A program made the translations under genes and the position numbers. From JAAYZQ01 sp041300865 (GTDB lineage Bacteria; Chloroflexota; Anaerolineae; JAAYZQ01): 29,708 nucleotides of DNA. Position 1 is the stretch's first letter. Each line of letters begins with the position of its first letter. Below the pieces are notes generated by a model. The model did no database searches. It was given only the letters and a program-made list of their open reading frames with translations, and was not told the origin of the DNA. The stretch covers positions 1 through 29,708 of the forward strand of contig JBFYTF010000222.1 in NCBI GenBank assembly GCA_041300865.1, written 5' to 3'. Positions 22,932 through 29,708 of this stretch are shown here, in pieces.

Positions 22932-24080
22932 ATGAAGAGCAGTTTGAGACCAGCCTTGCTGCTGGTGCTGATCGTAGGCTTGTTTATCTCTTCCTGCGGC
23001 GGCGCGCAGGAGCCAACAAAGGGCGAAGTTGTGGTGTACGTAGCAGGTCCGTTGTCAGGCTTTCAGGCTAATGGTGGGCAGACGGTCCTGGGTGGTGCAC
23101 GCCTGGCCGCGGCCAAGATCAACCGGGCAGGGGGCTTGCTGGGCTACAGCGTCACCGTGAAAGGCCTCGACGACGAGTCGGATTCCGACGTTGCTCTTGA
23201 CGTCGCCGCGCAGATCGAGCAGGCCATCAGCGAGGGCGAAACGGTCCTGGGCGTCATCGGCCACCTGAACAGCGGCCAAACGCTGGCGGCGATGGAGGTC
23301 TACAAGGACCTGCCGTTGGTCATTATCACGCCGACGGCCAGCGAGGTGAGCCTGACGCAAAAGGGCTACGACAACTTTTTCCGGGTGAACGCCAACGATA
23401 CCACCCAGGCCAGCGTGGACGCTCGATTTCTGGTCGAGCAGTTGAGCGCCAGGCGAGTGGCCGTGGTCTATAACGATGATCCCTATGGGCAGGGATTGGG
23501 CCAACTCATGGCCGCCGAGCTCCAGGCACTGGGAGCTGAGGTCGTGCTCAGCTTGCAGGTCGCGGTCGAGCAGTCCACCTTTCCGGACGAGATCCCGCAG
23601 ATCGTGGCCGCCAACCCCGACGCCGTGTTCTACGGGGGCTACGAGGTAGAAGCGCCCTACCTGCGGCTCGAGCTGGTGGAAGCAGGCTTGAGCGTTCCCT
23701 TCCTGGCCAGCGATGGTGCCTTCCTGGCGGCGACCATTGACGAGGCGGGCCCTGCCGCCGAAGGGATGTACGTCTCGGCCTTTGGCCCTCAGCCAGGAGC
23801 GGCTGTGGACGAGACCTGGATCAAGGAGTATCAGGCAGTCGAGTACCGCAACCCCGACACGTACAGCATCAACGGCTTTGCCGCGCTGGAAGTGATGGCC
23901 GAGGGCGTTCGCCAGGCTGAAAGCCTCGACGCAGCGCTGATAGCCAATGCGATCCGCGACCTGGCCAGCGTCGAGACGCCCATGGGTGCCCTGAGCTTTG
24001 GCGACGAGGGCGACCTGGAAGAACCGAAGATCTATATCTTCCAGGTCCAGGAAGGCGACTGGGCACAGGTCTACCCCTAG
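22932..24080 (+). CDS. Lipoprotein periplasmic-binding protein (branched-chain amino acid type)
   Basis: A 382-residue lipoprotein. The signal peptide ends in a lipobox, FISSC, with Cys22 as the lipid site. The mature part has a type I periplasmic-binding fold like LivJ-type proteins: GPLSGFQANGGQTVLGGARLAAAKIN, then VIGHLNSGQTLAA, VVYNDDPYGQGLG and SINGFAALEVMAEGV. Such proteins bind branched-chain amino acids, amides or similar ligands, but no Liv permease or ATPase follows here. The ATG at 22932 has GAGGTGA upstream and is better placed than the GTG three codons earlier. It closes the gene run. Confidence 0.88.
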   Translation: MKSSLRPALLLVLIVGLFISSCGGAQEPTKGEVVVYVAGPLSGFQANGGQTVLGGARLAAAKINRAGGLLGYSVTVKGLDDESDSDVALDVAAQIEQAISEGETVLGVIGHLNSGQTLAAMEVYKDLPLVIITPTASEVSLTQKGYDNFFRVNANDTTQASVDARFLVEQLSARRVAVVYNDDPYGQGLGQLMAAELQALGAEVVLSLQVAVEQSTFPDEIPQIVAANPDAVFYGGYEVEAPYLRLELVEAGLSVPFLASDGAFLAATIDEAGPAAEGMYVSAFGPQPGAAVDETWIKEYQAVEYRNPDTYSINGFAALEVMAEGVRQAESLDAALIANAIRDLASVETPMGALSFGDEGDLEEPKIYIFQVQEGDWAQVYP

Positions 24081-24119
24081 CCGCGGCTCTTCTCGTTCTC
24101 GCGAAGGGGCCGCCGGCTA
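24078..24119. terminator. Stem-loop spanning the convergent gene ends
   Basis: TAGCCG (24078-24083) pairs with CGGCTA (24114-24119), and the stem continues inward with about 8 more pairs and one bulge. The arms contain the stop codons of both converging genes. There is no T-run on either strand, so factor-independent termination is uncertain. Confidence 0.45.
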
Positions 24120-25046
24120 CTCGGCAAAGAGCTCCGAGCGGGGATGGAGCGGCAGGAGCACCGTCAGGCCCTGGGGGATCACGTGGGAGTCCAACGGCGT
24201 CGAGCCAAACGGCTCGCCGTCGACGTGCAAGGCCAGAGGCTTGTCGCTCTCGATGTGGATGACGCGGCCGCGGTAGACGCTGTGGCGGGGATCGCGGACG
24301 TGCAGGCCGGTGATGACGCCAAGGGCGGCCCGAATGGAGGCCACAAAGCCGGTACCGGCAAACACATCCACGTCGAGATAGCCATCGTCCAGGCGCGCAT
24401 CTGTCGCCATGGTGAGGCCCGCGCTATAGATGCGCGAGTTGCTCACCACGATGAGGATAGAGCGACGATAGACGCGCTTGCCGTCGATCCAGATGCGCGT
24501 GCGCGTGCCGGCCAGGTGGGCGGCCGTGGAGATGCCGGCGATGAGGTAGGCCAGGGCACCCAGGCGGCGCTGACGCCGCGTCCGGGGCTCCATGGCATAG
24601 GTCACCGCGGCATCGAGCCCCAGGCCGGTCCACTGTAGAAAGTATCGCCCGTTCGCTGTCCCGAGGTCGATGCGCTTGCTGGTACCGGGCACCAACATCC
24701 GAACCGATTCCAGGAGGGGCAAAGGGTGCAGAGGAGAGCGGGTTGGCAGACGCAGTGCCTTGGCCCAAACGTTGCCCGTCCCTCCAGGCAGCACACCCAG
24801 GGCTACGGGGCTTTCGGCCAGGCCGTTGACGACCTCGTTGATGGTTCCATCGCCACCGACGACCAGGACCGCGTCGGCGTTTTCCTGGACAGCCTGCCTG
24901 GCCAGCGCCGTCGCCTCGCCCGCTTGCTCGGTGTTGTGCACCGAAGTCCGCCAGTCGTGGTCACTGAGATGGCTGAGGACGGCCGGCAATTCGCGGCGCA
25001 CATCCCATGGACCCGACTTAGGATTTACGATCAGCTTGCAGCGCAT
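24117..25046 (-). CDS. Diacylglycerol kinase / lipid kinase family protein (YegS/DgkB type)
   Basis: A 309-residue kinase of the DAGK catalytic family. It starts MRCKLIVNPKSG and has the nucleotide loop VVGGDGTINEVVNG (62-75) and LPGGTGNVWA (86-95). Such enzymes phosphorylate diacylglycerol or related lipids (undecaprenol or sphingoid bases in some cases) at the membrane surface. The C-terminal half holds the usual beta-rich domain (IWIDGKRVYRRSILIVVSNS, DDGYLDVDVF, HVDGEPFG). I chose the ATG at 25046 because the product then begins right at the family's first strand; the ribosome site is weak (GGGAC). A hairpin and promoter lie upstream. Substrate cannot be read from the sequence. Confidence 0.88.
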   Translation of the reverse strand: MRCKLIVNPKSGPWDVRRELPAVLSHLSDHDWRTSVHNTEQAGEATALARQAVQENADAVLVVGGDGTINEVVNGLAESPVALGVLPGGTGNVWAKALRLPTRSPLHPLPLLESVRMLVPGTSKRIDLGTANGRYFLQWTGLGLDAAVTYAMEPRTRRQRRLGALAYLIAGISTAAHLAGTRTRIWIDGKRVYRRSILIVVSNSRIYSAGLTMATDARLDDGYLDVDVFAGTGFVASIRAALGVITGLHVRDPRHSVYRGRVIHIESDKPLALHVDGEPFGSTPLDSHVIPQGLTVLLPLHPRSELFAE

Positions 25047-25067
25047 TCGTCGTCCCGCACAGCTTGC

Positions 25068-25100
25068 CGGAGCCAACGGTGTCACGCACCGGTGGCTCTG
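25068..25100 (-). other. Hairpin in the leader of the lipid kinase gene
   Basis: On the minus strand a 10-base stem (25096-25087 with 25081-25072) has a single U-C mismatch and a five-base loop CGTGA, with a few further pairs outside. It ends about 22 bases before the start codon, so it could affect ribosome access. Confidence 0.4.
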
Positions 25101-25194
25101 TTGCCAGGCCGCGCCAGCGCAGCCCATCCCCTCGCCTGGCTTCCAAGGGGAGTATAGACGGCGACCAACCCCTGTCCTGCGCAGCGGTAGGGCC

Positions 25195-25224
25195 ATTATA
25201 CCAGAGCTTGCCACCTTCCGCCAA
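25195..25224 (-). promoter_or_regulatory. Promoter of the lipid kinase gene
   Basis: Minus-strand TTGGCG (25224-25219), 18-base spacer, TATAAT (25200-25195) preceded by TGG (extended -10). The predicted leader is about 140 bases. Its -35 box lies 6 bases from that of the divergent pseudokinase promoter. Confidence 0.65.
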
Positions 25225-25230
25225 TCCTGT

Positions 25231-25259
25231 TTGTCACGAGTCGGGAGTTGTAGTACAAT
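25231..25259 (+). promoter_or_regulatory. Promoter of the pseudokinase gene, predicts leaderless message
   Basis: TTGTCA (25231-25236), 17-base spacer, TACAAT (25254-25259). The transcript start is expected 6-7 bases past the -10 box, at 25265-25266, which is the start codon itself. No ribosome-binding site is present. Confidence 0.7.
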
Positions 25260-25265
25260 TCGGGC

Positions 25266-26702
25266 ATGAGTGGTCGAGAGGGATTCCTGGAACCCGGAAG
25301 GACGCTCGCGGGACGCTATCGCCTGGTGTCGGCCGGCACCGTGGAGGATTTGTTCGTAGTTTACGATGCCCGTGACAGCGTCGAAGACCGGCCGGTCACC
25401 GTCCTGGCGCTGCCGCCCGGGCTGCTGTCTGGCTCGGAGGCACTGCGACACCTCATCGATCTACAGGTGATGGTCGCAGATCTGGGCCTGCCGGGCCTCG
25501 TGCCGTACGAGCACGCCGGCATCGTGGCCGGCCAGCCTTACCTGGTGCGGCCCAGCCTTCTACAGCGCAGCCTCGCCCAGCTCCTGGCCCGTGGTGCGCC
25601 ACTGGAGGCCACAACGGCGCTCGAAATCGCTCTGTGCCTGTGCGAAACGCTGGCACCGCTGCACAGGCACGGTCTCGTCCACGGCAGCCTGTCGCCCTAC
25701 AGCGTCTTCGCCGGCAAAGCGACGCAGCCGGGGGCGGGCGCCCGGGAGTGGAGCGTCTCTGTCGTCGACATCGGGCTGCTCCCGGTGCTGTATGACCCCA
25801 ACGTGCCGGGCCGGCGAGCGTGGGGCCGCAGCCCCTATTTTTCGCCGGAGCAGGCGGCGGGTTCGCCCGCGCGTCCCTCGTCAGACGTGTACGTCGTCGC
25901 CTCATTGCTGTATTGCATGCTCTCCGGGCGGCCTCCCTTCCGGGGCTCTGACCCGGCCATGGTCGCGCTCCAGCACGAGCGACAGGAACCGCCGTCCCTC
26001 GAGATCCTGGTGCCGGGTATATCGCCGCGCCTGGCAGGCGTCGTGGCGAATGCTCTCGAAAAGGAGCCGGCAAATCGCTACCGGAATGCGGGGCAGATGG
26101 CCCACGTGCTGCGTGGATTATGGGCCGAGACGCTCCGCGGGCGGCCGGCCCCCGCGGAGCCAGCCGGTCGCGACCAACTCGTGGTGCCGCCACCGCCTGC
26201 CCCAACTGATGAGAGCCTGGCCCCCGGGCAGCAGGAGCCGGCCATGGCCAACTGCCTGACGGTTCTGCTCTTGATACTGGCGCTTGTTGCCGTTTTGGGC
26301 CTGATTCCGCTGTGGCAGACCCTCTACCGCCGCTATTCGGCGCCGCCACCTCTACCCACTCCAACTCGAGAGGGGGGCTCGAGGACTCCGCATGAACCGG
26401 GGGCGGGCGAGGCTGATTGGGCGACGTGTGAAGGGCCGACTATCGCCGATTGCCGGAGGCAGGCCGGGGTCTGGGTCAAAGGCAGCAACTGGGGCACACT
26501 CTCCCGGCTCCCGCGACACGTGCCTGCTGTATTGGGCGGCGAGTGCGGCGTGCCGCTCTGGGTTACAGATTGGAGCCCACCGGCTTTTTCTGATATAATG
26601 AGCTGCTACCCCAGCGTGCTTGGGGCCTTTGGAGTGAAGCTTACGGGTTTTTTTGACAACCTGGTTTATTATAGTCAGGGTCAACTGTTTTTGGAGGCTT
26701 GA
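25266..26702 (+). CDS. Membrane-anchored Ser/Thr pseudokinase
   Basis: A 478-residue protein with a protein-kinase fold (about 15-290), one membrane helix (330-350) and a short tail. Several catalytic elements are lost. The glycine loop is degenerate; the VAIK lysine is Leu47 (TVLALP); HRD is HGS (139-141), so the catalytic Asp is Ser141; the following Lys and Asn are Ser143 and Ser146. The DFG Asp (Asp168, as DIG) and the SPEQ activation-segment end are kept. It should not phosphorylate proteins by the usual route and may act as a binding or regulatory module. The last 100 or so residues look unusual in composition and overlap the ftsH promoter. The start at 25266 fits a leaderless message. 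Confidence 0.83.
   Translation: MSGREGFLEPGRTLAGRYRLVSAGTVEDLFVVYDARDSVEDRPVTVLALPPGLLSGSEALRHLIDLQVMVADLGLPGLVPYEHAGIVAGQPYLVRPSLLQRSLAQLLARGAPLEATTALEIALCLCETLAPLHRHGLVHGSLSPYSVFAGKATQPGAGAREWSVSVVDIGLLPVLYDPNVPGRRAWGRSPYFSPEQAAGSPARPSSDVYVVASLLYCMLSGRPPFRGSDPAMVALQHERQEPPSLEILVPGISPRLAGVVANALEKEPANRYRNAGQMAHVLRGLWAETLRGRPAPAEPAGRDQLVVPPPPAPTDESLAPGQQEPAMANCLTVLLLILALVAVLGLIPLWQTLYRRYSAPPPLPTPTREGGSRTPHEPGAGEADWATCEGPTIADCRRQAGVWVKGSNWGTLSRLPRHVPAVLGGECGVPLWVTDWSPPAFSDIMSCYPSVLGAFGVKLTGFFDNLVYYSQGQLFLEA
26591..26599 (+). promoter_or_regulatory. Candidate ftsH promoter inside the end of the pseudokinase ORF
   Basis: TGA followed by TATAAT (26594-26599) forms an extended -10; TTGGAG at 26570-26575 is a weak -35 with an 18-base spacer. 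The predicted start is near 26606, about 98 bases before the ftsH start codon. The region is clearly more AT-rich than the coding DNA around it. Confidence 0.55.
26653..26684 (+). other. Stem-loop in the ftsH leader next to the ribosome site
   Basis: TTGAC (26653-26657) plus CCTG (26660-26663) pair with CAGG (26676-26679) plus GTCAA (26680-26684), with a two-base bulge and a 12-base AT-rich loop. The stem ends 8 bases before GGAGG (26693-26697). It follows a run of seven T (26648-26654). Confidence 0.4.
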
Positions 26703-26703
26703 A

Positions 26704-28509
26704 GTGGGTACAAACTGGCGGGGTGCACTCGTCTATATCTTTATCTTTCTTGCGGCCGTCGTTCTTATTTTTGGCCTCGTTCCGATGGATCGCAGCGTCG
26801 AGGAAACGCCCCTTTCCGACCTGGTGACGGCTATCAACGCCGGCAAGGTGGAATCGATCCTCGTGCAGGAAGATGAGCTCGAGGTAACGTATACCAACGA
26901 GGAAGTGGCGACCTCGCGGAAGGAGAGCGACACCGACCTTACGGAGGCGTTGTTGGGGTTGGGCGCCGGGCCAGAGGAGCTGAGTGCGGTCGACATCCAG
27001 GTTGAGCCGCCTAGCCCTTGGGGAGACTGGTTGGTGGCCCTGGGCAGCTTCCTGCCGTTTATCTTCCTGGCCGTTCTTTTCCTCTTCCTGATGCGTCAGG
27101 CTCAGGGAACAAACAACCAGGCTCTTTCGTTCGGCAAAAGCCGGGCCCGCATGTTCACCGGGGAAAAGCCGACGGTGACGTTTGACGACGTGGCCGGTGT
27201 CGAAGAGGCCAAGCAAGAGTTGTCCGAGGTGGTGGAGTTTCTCAAGGAGCCGCAGAAGTTCATCTCCCTGGGGGCACGCATCCCGAAGGGCGTGGTTCTG
27301 ATGGGGCCGCCCGGAACGGGCAAGACCCTTCTTGCGAAGGCAGTCTCTGGTGAGGCCGGCGTGCCCTTCTTCTCCATCTCGGGCTCCGAGTTCGTCGAGA
27401 TGTTCGTGGGTGTTGGAGCTGCCCGGGTCCGCGACCTGTTCGATCAGGCACGGCGCAACTCACCGTGCATTATCTTTGTCGACGAGGTGGACGCCGTCGG
27501 CCGGCATAGAGGAGCGGGTCTGGGGGGCTCGCACGACGAGCGAGAACAGACCCTCAACCAGATCCTCGTCGAGATGGACGGCTTTAGCACTGACACAAAC
27601 ATCATCGTCGTGGCAGCGACCAACCGGCCGGACATCCTGGACCCGGCGCTTTTGCGGCCGGGGCGGTTTGACCGCCGCGTAGTCCTCGACCGGCCCGATA
27701 TCAAGGGGCGCAAGGGCATCCTGGAAGTTCACGCCCGCGGCAAGCCCCTGGCGCGCGACGTGGACCTCGACGTGGTGGCCCAGGGGACGCCCGGTTTTGT
27801 GGGGGCCGACATCGAGAACCTGGTCAACGAAGCGGCCATCCTGGCCGCCCGGCGCAACAAGAAGTCCATCGGCATGTCCGAGTTTCAGGAAGCGGTCGAG
27901 CGAGTGATCGCCGGCCCCGAGCGCAAGAGCCGGCTGATCACCGACGGCGAGAAAAAGGTGCTGGCCTACCACGAGGCCGGGCACGCCCTCGTGCAGAACA
28001 AGCTGCCGAACACCGATCCCGTGCACAAGGTCTCTATTGTAGCCCGGGGCATGAGCCTGGGCTACACCATGTCCATGCCGGAGCAGGACCGCTATCTGCA
28101 CACGCAGGACAAGTTCGAGGATGACATTGCCGGCATGCTCGGTGGGCGCGTGGCTGAGGAGTTGGTCTTTGGCGACAAGTGGACCGGCGCCGGCGATGAC
28201 CTTGAAAGAGCGACCAAGCTGGCGCGCAAGATGGTGACCGCGTACGGCATGAGCCCACGCCTCGGCCCCTTGACCTTTGGCGACCGCGACGAGCTCGTGT
28301 TCCTGGGCCGCGAGATTGCCGAACAGCGCAACTACAGCGATGCCGTGGCCGAAGAGATCGACCAGGAAGTGCGACGCATCGTCGAAGCCGCCTACGAGCG
28401 TGCCCGGAACGTCCTGGTCACGTACCGCGACAAGCTGGACTTGCTGGCCACGCGCCTGATCGAGGTCGAGACCCTCGATCGACGTGACTTTGAGGCGCTG
28501 TTGGCCTGA
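26704..28509 (+). CDS. ftsH: ATP-dependent zinc metalloprotease FtsH
   Basis: A 601-residue membrane AAA+ protease that pulls out and degrades misfolded membrane proteins and some regulators. Two membrane helices (about 8-25 and 108-130) flank a small external domain. The AAA module has Walker A GPPGTGKT (201-208), Walker B IIFVDEVDA and the second region of homology ATNRPDILDPALLRPGRFDR. The zinc site HEAGH is at 423-427, and the third ligand is expected in the GAGDDLERAT segment. The start is a GTG at 26704, 6 bases after GGAGG, two bases past the pseudokinase stop. It fits the family in length and ends before a clear terminator. Confidence 0.96.
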   Translation: MGTNWRGALVYIFIFLAAVVLIFGLVPMDRSVEETPLSDLVTAINAGKVESILVQEDELEVTYTNEEVATSRKESDTDLTEALLGLGAGPEELSAVDIQVEPPSPWGDWLVALGSFLPFIFLAVLFLFLMRQAQGTNNQALSFGKSRARMFTGEKPTVTFDDVAGVEEAKQELSEVVEFLKEPQKFISLGARIPKGVVLMGPPGTGKTLLAKAVSGEAGVPFFSISGSEFVEMFVGVGAARVRDLFDQARRNSPCIIFVDEVDAVGRHRGAGLGGSHDEREQTLNQILVEMDGFSTDTNIIVVAATNRPDILDPALLRPGRFDRRVVLDRPDIKGRKGILEVHARGKPLARDVDLDVVAQGTPGFVGADIENLVNEAAILAARRNKKSIGMSEFQEAVERVIAGPERKSRLITDGEKKVLAYHEAGHALVQNKLPNTDPVHKVSIVARGMSLGYTMSMPEQDRYLHTQDKFEDDIAGMLGGRVAEELVFGDKWTGAGDDLERATKLARKMVTAYGMSPRLGPLTFGDRDELVFLGREIAEQRNYSDAVAEEIDQEVRRIVEAAYERARNVLVTYRDKLDLLATRLIEVETLDRRDFEALLA

Positions 28510-28534
28510 GTCAGCGCACCTGCCGTCTTTCGGG

Positions 28535-28570
28535 GAGCAGCCTTCGCCATGGGCAAGGCTGCTCTTTTTT
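28535..28570 (+). terminator. Rho-independent terminator after ftsH
   Basis: GAGCAGCCTT (28535-28544) pairs perfectly with AAGGCTGCTC (28555-28564) around a 10-base loop, followed at once by six T (28565-28570). It separates ftsH from the IclR gene. Confidence 0.92.
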
Positions 28571-28614
28571 GCGTTCCCCCGGCGCCGCCAGGCCTTCTTT
28601 TCCCGGGGCCGGGC

Positions 28615-28643
28615 TTGACACTGGGGGCGCGAAGAAGTATAAT
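28615..28643 (+). promoter_or_regulatory. Perfect consensus promoter of the IclR gene
   Basis: TTGACA (28615-28620), 17-base spacer, TATAAT (28638-28643). The transcript start is expected near 28650, inside the candidate operator. Confidence 0.88.
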
Positions 28644-28647
28644 AGTC

Positions 28648-28670
28648 TTGCATTTAGCAACCCTATTGCA
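28648..28670 (+). promoter_or_regulatory. Candidate operator at the IclR transcript start
   Basis: TTGC-ATTTA-GCAA (28648-28660) is an inverted repeat, and a further TTGCA lies at 28666-28670. The site covers the expected transcript start, where a bound repressor would block a strong promoter. IclR-family regulators commonly control their own genes. Confidence 0.45.
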
Positions 28671-28701
28671 TAATGTGAGACAGCACAGGAGGGGACAAGG
28701 A

Positions 28702-29529
28702 GTGCCGGTACGTGCAAGCCCGGGCGTGCAGTCCCTGGAGCGCGCCATCGCCATCCTGAACTCTTTCAGCATGGTCCAGCCGGAGCGCGGCGTTGGCGAG
28801 CTGAGCCGCGAGCTACAACTGCACAAGAGCACCGTCTCACGCCTGATGGCCGCGCTGGAGCGTGGTGGACTGCTGGACCGTGACCCCGACACGCAGCGCT
28901 ACCGGCTGGGGATCCACATCCTCGTGTTGGCAGCCCAGGTGGCCGGCTTCCTGGATCTCCAGGAAGTGGCCCGGCCGTTCCTGAAAGCCCTGTCCGTGGA
29001 GTTCCGCGAGTCGGTCAACCTTGTCGTCCTGGATCTGCCCTCCCCGGGCACGGGGCAAAGCGCGCAGGTCGTCAATGTGGAGCAGTTTGTGCCGCTGGCC
29101 CGGCAGGTGAAGGACATTGGCCGCGTGGGACGGCGCATGTCGTCGCATGCCACGGCGGCGGGCAAAGTGCTCCTGGCGTCACTGGCCGCCGAGATTATGC
29201 CGGAAGCATTGCCCACCCACCTGCAAGCTTTTACCCCAGCGACCATTGTCGATCGGGACCATTTCCTCGAAGAGCTAGCCCTCGTGCGGCAGCAGGGATA
29301 TGCCCTGGCGCGCGAGGAGCTCGAAGAAGGGCTGAACGCCGTAGCGGCGCCCATCTACGACCACAGCGGCCACGTGGTGGCAGCCGTTAGTGCAGCCGGC
29401 CCGGCGTACCGCGTCACACCTGACACGCTGTCCCATCTGGCCGAGCGCCTCGTCGAGGTCGCAGCCGAGATATCACAGCTCCTGGGCTACCTGAGGCCCG
29501 AGAAAAACATACCCACAATGGAGGAATGA
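28702..29529 (+). CDS. IclR-family transcriptional regulator
   Basis: A 275-residue regulator with an N-terminal winged helix (about 10-70, recognition segment LQLHKSTVSRLMAALERGGLL) and the C-terminal IclR effector domain that binds a small molecule. The effector part is recognisable in SVEFRESVNLVVLD, MSSHATAAGKVLLA and EELEEGLNAVAAPIYD. The GTG at 28702 has AGGAGG upstream; the frame stays open back to 28549, but that part covers the promoter. It lies 2 bases before a corrinoid-protein gene, so it probably controls a methyl-transfer or C1 pathway. The ligand is unknown. Confidence 0.92.
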   Translation: MPVRASPGVQSLERAIAILNSFSMVQPERGVGELSRELQLHKSTVSRLMAALERGGLLDRDPDTQRYRLGIHILVLAAQVAGFLDLQEVARPFLKALSVEFRESVNLVVLDLPSPGTGQSAQVVNVEQFVPLARQVKDIGRVGRRMSSHATAAGKVLLASLAAEIMPEALPTHLQAFTPATIVDRDHFLEELALVRQQGYALAREELEEGLNAVAAPIYDHSGHVVAAVSAAGPAYRVTPDTLSHLAERLVEVAAEISQLLGYLRPEKNIPTMEE

Positions 29530-29531
29530 CA

Positions 29532-29708
29532 ATGGCAGACATTCTACAGCAGATCGCGTCGAACCTGTACGAGGGCGAGGATGAGGCGGTGGCCGGGCTG
29601 GTGCAAAAGGCTCTGGACCAGGGCCTGAAACCCGTCGAGGTCCTGCAGGGCGGACTCATCGCCGGCATGGACCAGGTCGGCCGCGACTTTAAGGCCGGAG
29701 ACCTCTTT
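29532..29708 (+). CDS. Corrinoid (B12-binding) methyltransferase protein, 5' part
   Basis: Only the first 59 codons are in the window; the gene runs off the right edge. The sequence has the helical cap of the B12-binding_2 family that precedes the cobalamin domain in methyltransferase corrinoid proteins: LVQKALDQGLKPVEVL, then GLIAGMDQVGRDFKAGDLF. Such proteins carry a methyl group on cobalamin between a substrate-specific methyltransferase and a second enzyme. GGAGG lies upstream of the ATG at 29532. Which substrate (methylamine, betaine, methoxy-aromatic) depends on genes beyond the edge. Confidence 0.85.
   Translation, partial: MADILQQIASNLYEGEDEAVAGLVQKALDQGLKPVEVLQGGLIAGMDQVGRDFKAGDLF

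Noticed and set aside
24801..25224. Upstream extension or small ORFs in the lipid kinase leader
   Set aside because: The family's first strand starts at the ATG at 25046, and the upstream frames lack ribosome sites and cover the promoter.
26653..26658. TTGACA as a -35 box for ftsH
   Set aside because: The only -10-like hexamer downstream (TATAGT) is 11 bases away, too close. The sequence fits better as one arm of a stem-loop.
27460..28653. Long minus-strand frame opposite ftsH
   Set aside because: It runs through the ftsH terminator and mirrors a strongly conserved gene.

Overview
The window is GC-rich, densely coded bacterial chromosome. Its gene families point to a Chloroflexota lineage, probably Anaerolineae-like: paired thymidylate-kinase-like genes, a MutL-like ATPase in a membrane-protein operon, a zinc-ribbon protein with a tryptophan-motif array, solute-binding proteins fused to VWA domains, and an IclR regulator followed by a corrinoid protein. 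That placement is inferred from family recall and was not computed. I see no rRNA, tRNA, CRISPR array, insertion sequence or phage gene.

Left part (1-7543). On the minus strand lie two tandem thymidylate-kinase-like genes behind a good sigma70-type promoter and a foldable leader, then an isoaspartyl peptidase/asparaginase and fabF. Divergent from fabF are two unrelated types of enoyl-ACP reductase: a flavin FabK and an SDR with a FabI/FabL-type Y-x6-K active site. This is a small fatty-acid-synthesis block. Next, on the minus strand, comes a papain-like protease and a chagasin-type inhibitor of such proteases, driven by a perfect consensus promoter.

Central part (7544-24080). After a roughly 600-base control region with GTTGCGG repeats, a plus-strand run of nine tightly packed genes (7991-18138) encodes membrane proteins, a zinc-ribbon protein with 20 copies of a [V/I]PxWLxxL motif, a MutL-like ASKHA ATPase, a protein with a lipoyl-like segment, a small protein with a sortase-like LADTG tail, and an ATPase fused to an OmpR-type winged helix. 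A second run (18267-24080) encodes PspA, two anchored solute-binding-like proteins (one fused to VWA), a membrane-anchored coiled-coil protein and a lipoprotein periplasmic-binding protein. No transporter permease or transport ATPase accompanies the binding proteins. This 16-kb block is the best candidate for an undescribed system. I infer an envelope-sensing or maintenance role, but nothing in the sequence proves it.

Right part (24081-29708). A diacylglycerol/lipid kinase (minus) and a membrane-anchored pseudokinase (plus) are fired from back-to-back promoters; the pseudokinase promoter places its start codon at or next to the transcript start. Then come ftsH with a clear intrinsic terminator, an IclR regulator with a perfect consensus promoter and a candidate operator, and the start of a corrinoid protein cut by the window edge. 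The right edge suggests the beginning of a methyl-transfer (C1) gene cluster.
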